NCBI GenBank assembly: GCA_002310215.1
Contig: DBYR01000013.1
Location: 213,406 to 277,405, forward strand
Source: Bacteroidales bacterium UBA1181
GTDB taxonomy: Bacteria > Bacteroidota > Bacteroidia > Bacteroidales > Paludibacteraceae
Length of the DNA stretch: 64,000 bases
Reading direction: 5' to 3'
Shown here: positions 17,136 to 28,500 of the stretch, piece by piece
Position numbering within the stretch: position 1 is the first letter of the stretch
How the letters are laid out: every line of letters begins with the position of its first letter
Notes under the pieces: generated by a model
Databases searched by the model: none
The model's input: the letters and a program-made list of their open reading frames with translations, nothing else
Told to the model about the DNA's origin: nothing
Program-made: the position numbers and the translations under genes

Positions 17136-17981
17136 ATGAAAAAATTTTTGTTATGGTCGCTTTTGTGGCTCGTGGTTTGTTCCCCGTCTTGGGCTCAGGC
17201 CGATGCTGAAACTGGTGGCGGATTGAAGGTGAATCTCGGCGTTGGCGCAAGCATAACCGGTGGTTCCGTCAGCATGTATAGCCATGAAAATAAGAAACTC
17301 ATGAATCCGTGGGATAAAGAGATTCTTATCGGTTGCACGAATTGGCATTTCGAGTTCATCTCGGACTTCCTTCCTCAAAGTGAGCGTATCTCCTTTGGCA
17401 CAGGCCTTCGTATCACGGGACAGACCGCTTCGTCCAGATATTGGGAGGATATGTATTGGTTGGTCAAAGAGGGTCCTAACCTGCGTGATTATGTGTCGAT
17501 AGGCTCTATGTCTCAACGGAATTTCTATTTGGGCGTTCCGCTCTATTTCCGCGTCTTCTTCAGCTCTCAAGAGAATAGGGTGCGTCCGTACGTAAAGTTC
17601 GACGCCAGCATGGACTTCCTGCTCGGGTATCGGAACTCGATAGATATAACGGACTCGCACATGAGAACGCTTTATGAGGATAAGTTGGAGGAGGAAATGG
17701 GTGAGCCAGACCATTTCCACGTCTCTTCTTCGGCGGCTGTTGGTCTCAGAATCAATTGCAACCATTTTTATGTTTGCCCGGAGATTGTCTTGCCTCGCAT
17801 CGAGATTGGTGGCAGCCCATTCACTTTCTTTGACAAGAGTGAATATATCGGCTCCGTCGGTGTGAAACTCTCTTTCTTGTTCCCTATGGGAAATAACGCG
17901 AAGGATGACGCCGCTGAGGTGAAGACATCTTATAGCTCTAATATACAGCAGGAAAATAGTATGCCTGTCGAGGATTTTTAA
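17136..17981 (+). CDS. outer-membrane beta-barrel-like protein, unknown function
   Basis: A 281-residue exported protein with signal peptide MKKFLLWSLLWLVVCSPSWAQA. The mature part has amphipathic strands (LKVNLGVGASITGGSVSMY, FHVSSSAAVGLRIN, FYVCPEIVLPRIEIGG, YIGSVGVKLSFLFPMG) typical of porin-like or OmpW/PorT-like barrels of about eight to ten strands. I cannot assign a family. It begins 27 bases after the lipid kinase gene and ends 20 bases before a lipoprotein gene, so cotranscription is likely. Its place ahead of TamB/Omp85 fits an outer-membrane location. Confidence 0.75.
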   Translation: MKKFLLWSLLWLVVCSPSWAQADAETGGGLKVNLGVGASITGGSVSMYSHENKKLMNPWDKEILIGCTNWHFEFISDFLPQSERISFGTGLRITGQTASSRYWEDMYWLVKEGPNLRDYVSIGSMSQRNFYLGVPLYFRVFFSSQENRVRPYVKFDASMDFLLGYRNSIDITDSHMRTLYEDKLEEEMGEPDHFHVSSSAAVGLRINCNHFYVCPEIVLPRIEIGGSPFTFFDKSEYIGSVGVKLSFLFPMGNNAKDDAAEVKTSYSSNIQQENSMPVEDF

Positions 17982-18001
17982 TTTAATTATCATAGAAGAT
18001 T

Positions 18002-18655
18002 ATGGATATATTAAAAAAGATATTATGGTCAGCTCTCCTCTTTTTGCCTTTCTCATGCTACGAGGAGGAGGAACCGATTGACACCGAATGTGGAAAAGAT
18101 GTTTTCGACATTGATATGGATGGCCTGAAATTCACGGACGATTATGAGTTCAAACCTGCGGGCTTAGCTGTTTCCGACAGTTTTGTGACATTCTCTTTGT
18201 ATGGTCGTGTGGAGAGGAGATGGAACCACGATGATTGGAAAGATAAACCTCAATACAGCGATTACCATTCCCATGAGAATGACTATCGGGCGCTCTCCAT
18301 TTCCTTCCCATTGAAACAAAGGAAGATGGATGATTTCACGGATGTGGTATCGTTGAGCCATACCTCTATTGACTTCGGGAAGGACAGTGTCCTCGTGACG
18401 TTGGAGGTGAACGACGTAAAGGACACCTTGGATGTGACTTCCGGATTGTTGCGGTTCAATTGCGCAGATCTGCTGGGTATCGATGGACATCGGGATTTTG
18501 TGGTCCTCGCGGGTACGCTGTCATTCAGTTATTATGACAGCAAGGCGCAGGACTCGACAAATATTGCCGCTAAAAAGGATTTTTACAACAGGAAATCCAT
18601 GGGCGGCAATTTCGACGTGCGAATCGGTCGTAGTAACTTCGATAAGAAAAAATAA
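18002..18655 (+). CDS. lipoprotein, unknown function
   Basis: A 217-residue lipoprotein: signal MDILKKILWSALLFLPFSC with a lipobox-like LPFSC and a strongly acidic stretch right after the lipidated Cys (YEEEEPIDTECGKD). Acidic residues after the Cys are a known surface-export signal in Bacteroidota, so surface exposure is plausible. The remainder looks beta-rich (for example SVLVTLEVNDVKDTLDVTSG). No known domain is recognised. It lies between the barrel-protein gene and tamB, with only 8 bases to the tamB start. Confidence 0.75.
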   Translation: MDILKKILWSALLFLPFSCYEEEEPIDTECGKDVFDIDMDGLKFTDDYEFKPAGLAVSDSFVTFSLYGRVERRWNHDDWKDKPQYSDYHSHENDYRALSISFPLKQRKMDDFTDVVSLSHTSIDFGKDSVLVTLEVNDVKDTLDVTSGLLRFNCADLLGIDGHRDFVVLAGTLSFSYYDSKAQDSTNIAAKKDFYNRKSMGGNFDVRIGRSNFDKKK

Positions 18656-18663
18656 TCCATTTC

Positions 18664-21600
18664 GTGAAAAAGGCGTTCCGCATATTCTTGCTGGTCATCG
18701 CTGTTATTCTTGCCTTGAATATCGTTGTGGTGGCTTTGCTGAGCAACAAGAGTGTGCAGAAATCGCTGATTTCATACGGAGAAAACTGGCTGAGGGAGAG
18801 AACCAATACGGAACTCTCCCTCGGTTATATTGGCTTCGACCTCCTCAACGGATTCTTCGTGGAGGGGCTCTACGTGGAGGACCAGCAGGGGGATACGCTG
18901 CTCTTCGCGGATAGAATCAAGGCGGACATCAACTTGCATGCCCTCTTGAATATTAATAACCTGAAAATCAAAAAGGTGGAATTGGATGACTTCGTCGCCC
19001 ATATCCACAAGGAGACGGATTCCTCCGCCTTCAATTTCCAGTTCCTGATCGACGCTTTCGCGAGTGATGAGCCTAAGGAGAAGAAACCTCAGGCTGATCC
19101 ATTCGCCATGACAATCAAATCGGTCGTCCTGAAGAACGGCCGGGTAACCTATGACGTGCGCTCCGCCGAGGAGACGCCCGATCTCTTCAACGCCTCGCAT
19201 ATCGATTGCTCCAACCTATGCTTGGACGCTTCCTTTGCCTTGTCTCCCAAGGGGGCCATCGAAGTGGAGGTGGAGGCACTCTCCCTCTCCGAAAAGTCCG
19301 GACTGCGGGTGGAGAACCTGGAGCTGGAGGCTACGCTGGAAAACGACAAGCTCTCCCTGCCTTCCTTAGCACTCTCCTTGCCGAAGAGCCAACTTGCCTT
19401 GAAGGGGGAGGGAGCGTTGGACGACCTCACCTACGATGTCACCCTCTCCTCCGACTCTTTCTCCTTGGCGGACCTGCGGTGCTTCGTGCCGATGTTCGCC
19501 TGCATGAAGGATTCAACAGCCCTGTCACTCCACGCCTCCGGAAAGTTCCCCGCCGTGAATGTGGAGAACCTGAAAATCAATTACCCTACCCTCCTCCAAC
19601 TCTCCGCTCCTATTGTGAAGATGGAGGATTGTCTGGCATGGGACTCCACCGCCTATGTGCTACGCATAGACGAACTCTCCCTGACGAAAGAGGGCATGGA
19701 TAGGATCATGACGATGGTCGGCAAGGAACCTAACCCTACGCTCTCCGAATACCTGCCTATGAGGCTGGCCCTCCAATTCGACGGCCCGCTGTCGAATGCG
19801 AAATTGAAGGGAGACCTCGCCTCCACGTTAGCTTCCCTCGCCTTGGCGGGAACGCTGCGGTATGTGAACCGGGAGAACTACTTAGGGTGCGACCTCTCCA
19901 CCTCCTTCATGGACGTGGCGCTGGACTCCATCCTCCATTCGAATGATTTCAAACGCTTATCGATGACGGCGGACCTCCAATTAGACTGGAAGATGGAGGC
20001 TATGCCTGACGCCCGCCTCGTCGCCCGCCTTCCTGATTTCTCCTATAAGGGCTATGACTACGACACGTTGAGGCTCAACGCCCATTATTTCAAGACGGAC
20101 TCGCTCTCCTCCTTCGTGGAGGTCCGCGACCCTAACCTTTTCTGCAACGCGAAGGTGGAGGCGGCTAACCTATCGGGCGAGATGCCCCGTTTCGCTGTGG
20201 CGACGGTGATCCGCCATTTCTCGCCACAGGCCACCCATCTCGCCGACTCGCTCGGCAACGCACGGATCGACGTGGCGCTCTCCGCCCGTGTGACGGACCT
20301 CAATACGCTTTTAGGCGAGGTGGCCATCGATAGCCTCAACCTAAGCGGTGACTCCGCCCATATCATCTGGAGCAAACCATCCGTCGCCCGTCATGTGACC
20401 CTCGCGGATGGCACGAGACATCTCTTCTTCTCTTCACCCGCCTTGGACGTCGACCTGAAGGGACGCTATGAGTTCGCGGATATCTACCCTTCGGTATTGG
20501 GTGTCGTGCGCTCCTATTGGCCGCACCTCTTCCTGAAGATGGAGGTGCCGGAGGGGGGCAAAGAGAACCGTTTCGCCTTCCATGTGAAGGTGAAGGAGGT
20601 GGAGGACCTCATGCGTTTCATCGGGCAGGATATCTCCCTGAAGGAGGGCGCTTCCCTTTCGGGTAAGCTTTCCGCCCCGGACAATTCATTGGACATGAAA
20701 CTGGAACTGCCCTACTTCCGCAGCGGAACCTCCACACTACGTGACATTAAATTGGCCGTGAATGCGGATGGCAAGAAGATGAGCCTCTATGCTGATTTGG
20801 TGGCCGACTCATCCGCCTCCAACGGAGCCGCCATGCTGGATATGCATCTGCGCTCCTCCATCGCGCAGAATAGAATGGACGGTCGGTTGGCACTCACCAC
20901 CTTGCCGGACACTGCGATGCTGAGGGGTATGCTTCCCTTCGTGATCCATTCCGAGAAGTGGGGTGCCGACGGGTTCAACATGTGCCTCTCCACCCTACAG
21001 TCTGAATGGATATTAACGGGGCATCATTTCGGATTATCCCCGGCCGTCGTACGACAAATGGGCCAGAAAATAGGTGTGAAGAACGTGGGTGTCTCCCTAG
21101 ACGGCAACCTCCTCATGGATGTCGCCGGCGTCATCTCCGACGAACTGAGCGACACGTTGAGCGCCCGCTTCGACCTTGTGGATCTGGAGCCGATTCTATC
21201 TGCTGTCGCCCGAAAATATATTCCGCTGCACTGCTCCCTGAATGGTGAGGTGCGCGCCTCTGCCTTGACGGGCGAGAAGATGCGCTTCCAGACCAATGGG
21301 TTGCGGCTCGACAGCATCGTGTACGACGGTATCCGTATCGGAGACTTGGTGGCGGACATGCGCTGGAACAACGAGCGGAAGGGCGTCTTATCCAGGATGA
21401 CCCTGAGCGACAGAGGCAAACGCCTGGCTTCTGTGCAGGGCGTGGTGAAACCTGCGGAGAACATGATGAAGATGGTGGTCACGCTGGATTCTTTGCCGTT
21501 GGAGACATTCCTGCCGTTCGCCTCAGACTATGTGACAGATCTTCGGGGTTTCTTAGGCGCCAGCATCTTAGCGGAGGGCGAAGTCACTTCTCCGGACGTG

Positions 21601-23103
21601 AACGGTTTCCTCTTCCTGAAGGACTCCCACCTACGCGTCAACTACACAGGTGTGGGCTACTCCATATCGGATAGCATTAAGTTCAAAAAGAACCAATTAC
21701 GCATGGACCGATTCACCGTAAGGGATGACCAAGGAAACAAACTGACAATGAGGGGTGACATCACCCATGAAAAGTTCAAATCGTTCAAATACAATATCTT
21801 AGTCAATATGGATAACTTCCTGTTGCTGAACAACCCGAAGGCTAAATCGAACACCGTCTATGGCATCTTCTACGCAAACGCCAAGGACCTGAAACTGACC
21901 TGGACTGACACACACATGAAGGTGACGGGTGAGTTCAGCAACGGTGACAAGACCTCGCTGAATATTGTCTTGCCTGAAACAGTGACGGAGGTGCAAACCT
22001 ACGACAACATCGTCTATGTACAGCCTGCCGGTGCGGAGGATGCGGACACATCCAACGCTGACAAGGAGCCGCCTTTGAACATCGAGGCGGACATCAAGGT
22101 GGGTCTGACCGACCAAGCCTCCTTCTTCGTCAACGTGGCGGACGGAGCAATGGTCAACGGTAACGGAAACCTTCATGTCACCTATCGCGACGGCAACGTG
22201 GCAATCTACAACCGCTACACGGTCAACAACGGATACGTGAAGGTCAAACTGAGCGAGATCCCCGCCAAGAAGTTCACCATCCAACAGGGCGCCTACGTGG
22301 AGTTTAACGGAGACCCTATGAAACTACGCTTCGACGCCATCGCCTCGTATGACCTGACGGCCGACCTCGCCACGCTCAGCAGCAGCTTCACAAACATGGG
22401 ACTGAGCACTACCCGCCAGCCGGTGCGCTGTGGAGTACACGCCTCCGGCTCACTCTCACAGATGGACCTCACCTACGACATCTCTTTGCCGAAGGCGGAC
22501 AACAACGTGACACAAAGTCTGAACAGCATCATCACAACAGACGAGATACGCATCCGCGAGTTCGCCTACCTGATCGGCTTAGGCATGTTCTACGCTCCGA
22601 ACGAAGAGGCACAGGGCGATATGCTCACCTCATTGGCATCCTCTTCCCTCTCCTCCGCCCTGAACAACGCCCTCTCCTCCGTGTTGGGTGACAAGGTGAC
22701 AATCGGCACGGGCTTCTCCTCCTCGCAGGAGGATTTCTCCGACATGGAGATGAACGTATCTGTCTCCACGAAGCTATTCAACGACAGATTGCTGCTCAGC
22801 ACCAACTTGGGTTATCAGAAACAGGCGACCGGCGAGGAAGATGGATCTTCGTTTTTAGGTGACTTCGATGCGGAATATCTCTTGGGCAAGAAAAAGATTG
22901 TTAGGCTTAAAGCTTATAACCATACGAACAACGATTTCTACCGTGCCTCCGGCAATACGCAGGGTGTGGGTGTGGTCTTCGTCAAGGAGGCGAAAACCTT
23001 CCGCGGGCTCTTGCCTTTCGGCAAGGATGCTTACGGGAACAACCTATTGGCGCCTCGTGACACGGTTTCCAAGGAAGAAAGGAGGGATGAAGATGGTGAA
23101 TAG
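18664..23103 (+). CDS. tamB: TamB-like translocation and assembly module inner-membrane component
   Basis: A 1479-residue AsmA/TamB-type protein. One membrane helix at residues 5-27 (FRIFLLVIAVILALNIVVVALL) anchors it in the inner membrane. A very long beta-repetitive body spans the periplasm and ends in the DUF490/TamB C-terminal domain (about 1050-1430), where motifs such as YVQPAGAEDADT, VNGNGNLHVTYRDGNVAIYN and LYDISLPKADNNVTQSLN are visible. TamB proteins act with Omp85-family partners in outer-membrane protein insertion or in phospholipid transport between membranes. The start is GTG at 18664. The next gene overlaps the tamB 3' end by 11 bases and encodes an Omp85 partner, a strong functional link. 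Confidence 0.9.
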   Translation: MKKAFRIFLLVIAVILALNIVVVALLSNKSVQKSLISYGENWLRERTNTELSLGYIGFDLLNGFFVEGLYVEDQQGDTLLFADRIKADINLHALLNINNLKIKKVELDDFVAHIHKETDSSAFNFQFLIDAFASDEPKEKKPQADPFAMTIKSVVLKNGRVTYDVRSAEETPDLFNASHIDCSNLCLDASFALSPKGAIEVEVEALSLSEKSGLRVENLELEATLENDKLSLPSLALSLPKSQLALKGEGALDDLTYDVTLSSDSFSLADLRCFVPMFACMKDSTALSLHASGKFPAVNVENLKINYPTLLQLSAPIVKMEDCLAWDSTAYVLRIDELSLTKEGMDRIMTMVGKEPNPTLSEYLPMRLALQFDGPLSNAKLKGDLASTLASLALAGTLRYVNRENYLGCDLSTSFMDVALDSILHSNDFKRLSMTADLQLDWKMEAMPDARLVARLPDFSYKGYDYDTLRLNAHYFKTDSLSSFVEVRDPNLFCNAKVEAANLSGEMPRFAVATVIRHFSPQATHLADSLGNARIDVALSARVTDLNTLLGEVAIDSLNLSGDSAHIIWSKPSVARHVTLADGTRHLFFSSPALDVDLKGRYEFADIYPSVLGVVRSYWPHLFLKMEVPEGGKENRFAFHVKVKEVEDLMRFIGQDISLKEGASLSGKLSAPDNSLDMKLELPYFRSGTSTLRDIKLAVNADGKKMSLYADLVADSSASNGAAMLDMHLRSSIAQNRMDGRLALTTLPDTAMLRGMLPFVIHSEKWGADGFNMCLSTLQSEWILTGHHFGLSPAVVRQMGQKIGVKNVGVSLDGNLLMDVAGVISDELSDTLSARFDLVDLEPILSAVARKYIPLHCSLNGEVRASALTGEKMRFQTNGLRLDSIVYDGIRIGDLVADMRWNNERKGVLSRMTLSDRGKRLASVQGVVKPAENMMKMVVTLDSLPLETFLPFASDYVTDLRGFLGASILAEGEVTSPDVNGFLFLKDSHLRVNYTGVGYSISDSIKFKKNQLRMDRFTVRDDQGNKLTMRGDITHEKFKSFKYNILVNMDNFLLLNNPKAKSNTVYGIFYANAKDLKLTWTDTHMKVTGEFSNGDKTSLNIVLPETVTEVQTYDNIVYVQPAGAEDADTSNADKEPPLNIEADIKVGLTDQASFFVNVADGAMVNGNGNLHVTYRDGNVAIYNRYTVNNGYVKVKLSEIPAKKFTIQQGAYVEFNGDPMKLRFDAIASYDLTADLATLSSSFTNMGLSTTRQPVRCGVHASGSLSQMDLTYDISLPKADNNVTQSLNSIITTDEIRIREFAYLIGLGMFYAPNEEAQGDMLTSLASSSLSSALNNALSSVLGDKVTIGTGFSSSQEDFSDMEMNVSVSTKLFNDRLLLSTNLGYQKQATGEEDGSSFLGDFDAEYLLGKKKIVRLKAYNHTNNDFYRASGNTQGVGVVFVKEAKTFRGLLPFGKDAYGNNLLAPRDTVSKEERRDEDGE
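23080..23086 (+). promoter_or_regulatory. Shine-Dalgarno sequence deciding the Omp85-gene start
   Basis: AGGAGGG inside the tamB 3' end lies about 7 bases before ATG 23093 and directly abuts the alternative ATG 23087. Strong Shine-Dalgarno sites are uncommon in Bacteroidota; here it suggests coupled translation of the overlapping pair and favours 23093. Confidence 0.6.
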
Positions 23104-25399
23104 TAGGGTGATTGGTTGCGTTTTCGCAGTGTTGCTGACACTTTCGGCCTGCCGCACCACCAAATATGTGCCGGAGGGTGAATACCTGCTCAGGGACGTG
23201 GAGATCGAGTCGCTTGACGGGAAGGTCTATACCGGACAGTTCGAATCCCTGCTACGCCAAAAACCCGCCTCCCGTCTCGGCCTTCGAATCTATTCCCTTT
23301 CGGGTAGGGACTCCACCAAGTGGATGAACAAACTGTTGCGCAAGATCGGTAGCGCACCGGTCCTCTATGCGGAGGATCAGTCGCTGAAGACAGAGACACA
23401 AATGCGCAAGGAACTGAATAACTTGGGCTACCTGAACGCCTCGGTCGGACACTGCCTCACCAAACAGGGCAAGAAAGCCTATCTCACCTATTGCCTGAAA
23501 GAGAACGACCGATATACCATCCGCCTTGCGGAGAACGGAATCGACTCTTCCGAGCTGAGGAACATCGTGGACTACAAGATCGTCCACCGCTGGCTGGAGT
23601 TCGCCAAGGACGAGCCCTTCGTCGCAGCTAAACTGGACGAATCGACAGCAGGCATCATCTCACACGTACGTAACCAAGGATACTATAACATCAGCAAGGA
23701 TAACCTCTATTTCTTGGTCGATACGACGGTGGGGAATCATCAGGTGGACGTCTCCCTCAAGTACCGTCCAACAAGAAAAATCGATTCGCTGACAGGCGTC
23801 GACCCGTCTCTGGTCCGCTATAAAATCAGAAATGTCATCGTCAACAATTCCTATAGTAGAGGAACGGACACGATTGATTACAAGCGCATTAAGATAGTCA
23901 AGGGGGAGGAGACCTTCATCCGTCCATCCATCCTCTACTACAACAACTTCATTCGTTCAGGGCGTTACTACAGTGACTTGTTACTCGAAAAGACCCATTC
24001 GTCGCTCAATTCTCTGAGTGCGGTGGACCAAGTGAACATCGGATTCTCGCCTGTGCCAGGTGACAGCGCGCTGTTGGATGTGCATATCAACCTCTCCCCC
24101 GCCAACATCTATTACTTCCAGTTCGGTGTCGACGGCACGAACAATGCGGGAGACTTGGGTGTGGCGAGCTACATCTCCTTCTCCAACAAGAATATCTTCA
24201 AGGGCTCCGAGACCTTCCGCATCAAGCTGAATGGCGCCTACGAGCATATCAGCAGCCGTGACGATGGTGTCAAGCTCCTCTCGAACAACTTCTACGAGTA
24301 TGGCGTGGAAGCCTCGATCTCCTATCCGCGCATCATCTTCGGACTACTGCCGGAGAAGTACAGGAAACAGGTGGGGTCCTCCACGAATTTCTCCGCCAGC
24401 ATCAACTGGCAGAACCGCCCGGAATATAACCGCCGCGTCTTGGGCCTCGATTGGGGCTACGGATGGAAAAGCCACCGCCAGCGCATGTCGCACACGTTCG
24501 ATCTCTATAACATCAACTATGTCGTCACGAGGGACATGTCCGACTGGTTCGCCGCCTACCTGGAACGAGGACGCAACGCCTTGCTGAAAGAGAGCTACAT
24601 GGACCAGTTCATCACACGCACCACCTATTCGTTCGTCTATGCGAACCAACGGAAGGGAAGCGCCGCCGGTAGCGGTTACACGTTGCGTGGTGGCGTGGAC
24701 ATGGCGGGTACCTTGCCTTTCGCAGTCTGTGCACTGGCGGGCGTAGAGAAGAAACCTGTCGAGGGATCCGATGGTGAAGGCAATAACAAATACATGATTC
24801 TTGGCACTCCCTTCGCCCAATACGCGAAACTGACCTTCGACCTCTCCCGCACCTTCCTGACTAAACGCAACAACCAATTCGTGCTACACGCCGGCTTCGG
24901 ACTGGCTTGCCCTTACCTCAACTCCGACATCTTGCCATACGAGCAACGTTTCTTCGCGGGCGGGGCGAATACGGTCAGAGGATGGAGCACCCGCACATTG
25001 GGCCCCGGGCGCTACAACTCCGGAGTGAAGTCGGACTTCCTCCAACGCACGGGCGACGTAAAGCTGGTCTTCAACATCGAGCATAGACTCAAATTGTCTT
25101 CTTTCTTGGAGTTAGCCTCCTTCCTCGACGCAGGCAACGTCTGGACGGTCATGGCCTACAAGAACCAGCCATACGGGCAATTCAACATAGCGGATTTCTA
25201 CAAGGAGTTTGGCCTCTCATGGGGTATGGGTATCCGTCCGAACCTCAGTTTCCTCGTCCTGCGCTTCGATGCGGGCATGCAACTGTATAATCCTGAAAAT
25301 CCTACGGAAGAGAATGCCGGGAAAAGCAAGTGGGTGGTCACGCACCCTAAGTTCAAGGATAATTTCGCCCTCCATTTCGCTGTGGGATACCCGTTCTAA
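23093..25399 (+). CDS. Omp85/BamA-family outer-membrane lipoprotein (TamA-like)
   Basis: A 768-residue outer-membrane assembly protein. The signal MVNSRVIGCVFAVLLTLSAC has a clear lipobox, so this TamA-like protein is lipidated, as in the TamL type of Bacteroidota. POTRA-like domains follow, and the C-terminal 16-stranded Omp85 barrel includes FFAGGANTVRGWSTRTLGPG (the conserved loop-6 VRGW/F motif) and ends with a terminal aromatic strand NFALHFAVGYPF. The reading frame is open about 230 bases further upstream, but that part overlaps tamB in another frame and is not expected to be translated. Pairs with TamB in outer-membrane biogenesis. Confidence 0.9.
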   Translation: MVNSRVIGCVFAVLLTLSACRTTKYVPEGEYLLRDVEIESLDGKVYTGQFESLLRQKPASRLGLRIYSLSGRDSTKWMNKLLRKIGSAPVLYAEDQSLKTETQMRKELNNLGYLNASVGHCLTKQGKKAYLTYCLKENDRYTIRLAENGIDSSELRNIVDYKIVHRWLEFAKDEPFVAAKLDESTAGIISHVRNQGYYNISKDNLYFLVDTTVGNHQVDVSLKYRPTRKIDSLTGVDPSLVRYKIRNVIVNNSYSRGTDTIDYKRIKIVKGEETFIRPSILYYNNFIRSGRYYSDLLLEKTHSSLNSLSAVDQVNIGFSPVPGDSALLDVHINLSPANIYYFQFGVDGTNNAGDLGVASYISFSNKNIFKGSETFRIKLNGAYEHISSRDDGVKLLSNNFYEYGVEASISYPRIIFGLLPEKYRKQVGSSTNFSASINWQNRPEYNRRVLGLDWGYGWKSHRQRMSHTFDLYNINYVVTRDMSDWFAAYLERGRNALLKESYMDQFITRTTYSFVYANQRKGSAAGSGYTLRGGVDMAGTLPFAVCALAGVEKKPVEGSDGEGNNKYMILGTPFAQYAKLTFDLSRTFLTKRNNQFVLHAGFGLACPYLNSDILPYEQRFFAGGANTVRGWSTRTLGPGRYNSGVKSDFLQRTGDVKLVFNIEHRLKLSSFLELASFLDAGNVWTVMAYKNQPYGQFNIADFYKEFGLSWGMGIRPNLSFLVLRFDAGMQLYNPENPTEENAGKSKWVVTHPKFKDNFALHFAVGYPF

Positions 25400-25485
25400 T
25401 CTTCCTTCGATTTAACCAGTCAATACTGTTATTCTTTCCCTGACTGACAAGATACGCCGACACACATAGGCGTTCCATAGGCATC

Positions 25486-25523
25486 AAAAAAGGCTGGCCC
25501 CACCGATGGAGCCAGCCTTTTTT
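25486..25523. terminator. bidirectional Rho-independent terminator
   Basis: A 13-bp stem (AAAAAAGGCTGGC pairing with GCCAGCCTTTTTT) around a 12-base loop, lying between the convergent stops at 25399 and 25553. It has T-runs on both strands. Confidence 0.9.
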
Positions 25524-25552
25524 ACAAATACCCTTAATGGGCACACTTTCAA

Positions 25553-28500
25553 TTACTCGCCATAGACAGACGTCCAGAATCCGAGGTTCCGGGCGACAAT
25601 CTCACTGTCATACATCGACCCGCATACAAAGGCAGGAGCAAAGTACCGTCCAATAAACGATGCGTGCAGTTTGACAGTGAAGGTCTTCGTCTCACGTGGC
25701 TTAAGAGAGAAGTAAGTCAACACACGGTCATCGCGCACATCCTTGTAGTTATAATTCTCGGAATCCTCCGTGTTGCCGGAGAGACGCTCGTTTTGGATCT
25801 CCCAACCGGAAGGGAATACCTGCGTCAGGTAAGCCTCCTTGTAGGTGTCATACGAAGAGGCATTGCTTACCTTCACCTTCACCAAGAAGTCTGTTCCTTG
25901 CTCGATCTTATTGACATCCAACGAGCTGCCATCCAAGGTGAAGTAATCCACCTTCATGTGCAGACCATTCTCGAATGCACCACCCGCGTTCTCCAACGGA
26001 ATGCCGGAAGTTGCCACAGAAGCGAACAATACATTACCGCCATTGTTCTTTATCTTCAGGGTCTTCTGTCCAGTGCCTGTTACCTCGAGTGATTTCTTCA
26101 CGACATGACCATCGGAATTGAAGGAGACGGATTTGCCGTCCTTGATACAAGCCGCATTGATATTGCCAGACTTATTTTGCTTAGCATAGTGGGAGAAGGC
26201 GATCAAAACCTGCGCCAATTCCTGCGTACTATACTGCTTTCCAAGGCCGATCTGCTCCGACATTTTCTTCAATAGGGAGAAGGTGGCCGTCTTGTCTGAT
26301 CCAATAAGCGTCATGGCGTCCAAAATCAACGCCCTATCTCTCAGGGAAGATCCAAAGGTGACATTGCTATAAGAGTAACTACGCACCTCAGAGCTCAAGG
26401 CGTTGCATAAGTTCTTTGCGACATCCTTCTTCCCGCACAATGCGTATGCGGCAGCCAAACGCCACTTGGAGACATTATCCAGCTTCTTATCCTTCAACCT
26501 GTTCATGGCACTCAGATCCGCCTTCCCGGCAAGCGCTAACGTATAGAGGCGGTATGCCTGCTCCAGGGTATTGTCACTGTTGTCTTGGTATGACCAAGAT
26601 GATGCCATACGTTTTTGGTACGACAAGAAACTATTAATCACCGAATTAGAAACATCATATCCATGGTTCTTAGCCTCCAGGAGGAAGTGTCCCGCATAGG
26701 TCGTTACCCAAGGGTAATCATAATTACCACCCATCCAATAAGAGAAGGCGCCGCTACCCATCTGCATTTGGCTCAGTTTGAAGATAGCCTCCTTCACATG
26801 TTGGTCACAATCCTTCTTTTCCTGAGGATTCATCTCGATGATCTCAGGCAACAGCAACTGAGGGAAGGCCTTGGATGAAGTCTGCTCCGCACATCCGTGA
26901 GGATAGCCGATCAGATACTCCAAACTACGTCCCAAATCCAAGGAAGGCAAACCACTTATTTCGACCGAAAGCTGATTGGTGCCATCCACACCGAACAAGT
27001 CATAAGGGCACTCTACCTCCTTGTTCGCAGGGATTTCGAACAATTTACTCTTCTGCACACGATCATTCGGATTCCGTACATCCAAATTGATCTCGCTCTT
27101 CACGTTATTAGTGCCATCAGTAGCGGATATAACGATCTTTCCCTTGCCGATCACCTCTTTAGCCTTCATCCTGAAGGTGAGAATCTTATCCTCGTTCGCA
27201 CCGAAGGACTCCTGGATTGAAGAGCGTCCCACAACCTCCATTTTATCCCCTGCGGAGATGGAGAGCGTCACGTTTTTCTTCTTGCCATCCATAGCGAAAA
27301 CGCTCACAGGCAACGAGAACTCCTCGTTTGGACCAACGACACGTGGAGCAGTAGGCAATATCATCAAAGGTTTCGTCACCTTCACCGTCTTCTCCGCATT
27401 TCCATAAGCTGCCTTATTACCGGCAACCACCATGACGCGGACTGACCCGAAGTAGGTAGGCAATACCACCTTATGTGTCTTCGACTCACCCTTCTTCAAC
27501 GTGACAGGGCCAAAGAAACGAACCACCGGCTCGAAACGTTTGTTCATGCCATCACGGTTCAGCGCTTGGTCACCACCGATAGCCAACATCTGCTCTATCT
27601 TTCCTCCATAAGCGCCGATGACCAAGTCGTACATATCCCATGAGTTGACGCCAAGCGCCTCACGCTTAAAGAACTCGTCATGGGCATTCGGCGTCTTAAA
27701 GTTCGTGAGGTCCAACAGACCCTCGTCTACAACGGCCAACGTGTAACACATCTCCTTGCCGTTCTTTTCGCTGACGGTCACGTCGAACGCCTTGTCCGAC
27801 TCGACTTTATCATCCATCTTGATGACAGGGTACAGATGACTCACTTCACTCTCCACCATGAAATTCTTCACGCCGTACATTCTGATAGGAAGGTCATTCT
27901 CCGTCTTGTTGTACGGTTGTAACAAGTTCACATAAAGATATGCGTTAGGCATCATCTCGGCGGTCACATCCACATCCACGACAGTAGTACCCGACTGCGC
28001 CTCCACCCATTTCGAGGAGAGCACCCTGGATCGGTTCTCCACCGTGACCAGAAGCCGGCCCTTCTCAGGCGTAGGGACGGTCACCTTGACCTTATCACCC
28101 ACATTGTAAGTCTCTTTATCCAAATTGAAGGAGAGCAAGGTAGCGGCAGTGGATCCATCGTTCTGCGCGCGTGAGTACCAATTCTCCCAATCGAAGTACA
28201 TGACGCTACCAGCCTCATGTCCGTTTTTGCCATCCTTGACGACAAGCAGATAACGACCCCAGTCTGCGTCAGGCACATTTATGGTAACCAAAGCCTTTCC
28301 GTCCTTCACGGAGATATTCTTCTTTTCCAAATAAGGGGCACGAGAAATGCTCTCGGTATAGTAAGCCTCCTCCTCGCCAGAGTCCCACCACCAGTGCCAA
28401 TTCAACTTGTACAAGCGGAGGGTGATGCCCTCTCCACTGACAGGCTTCCCGTTCTCATCCAACAATACGATAGGGAATGTCTGGTCACGATTGGTGAAGA

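Noticed and set aside
22859..23092. Upstream extension of the Omp85 gene
   Set aside because: The extension overlaps tamB in another frame and precedes a perfect lipoprotein signal at 23093.
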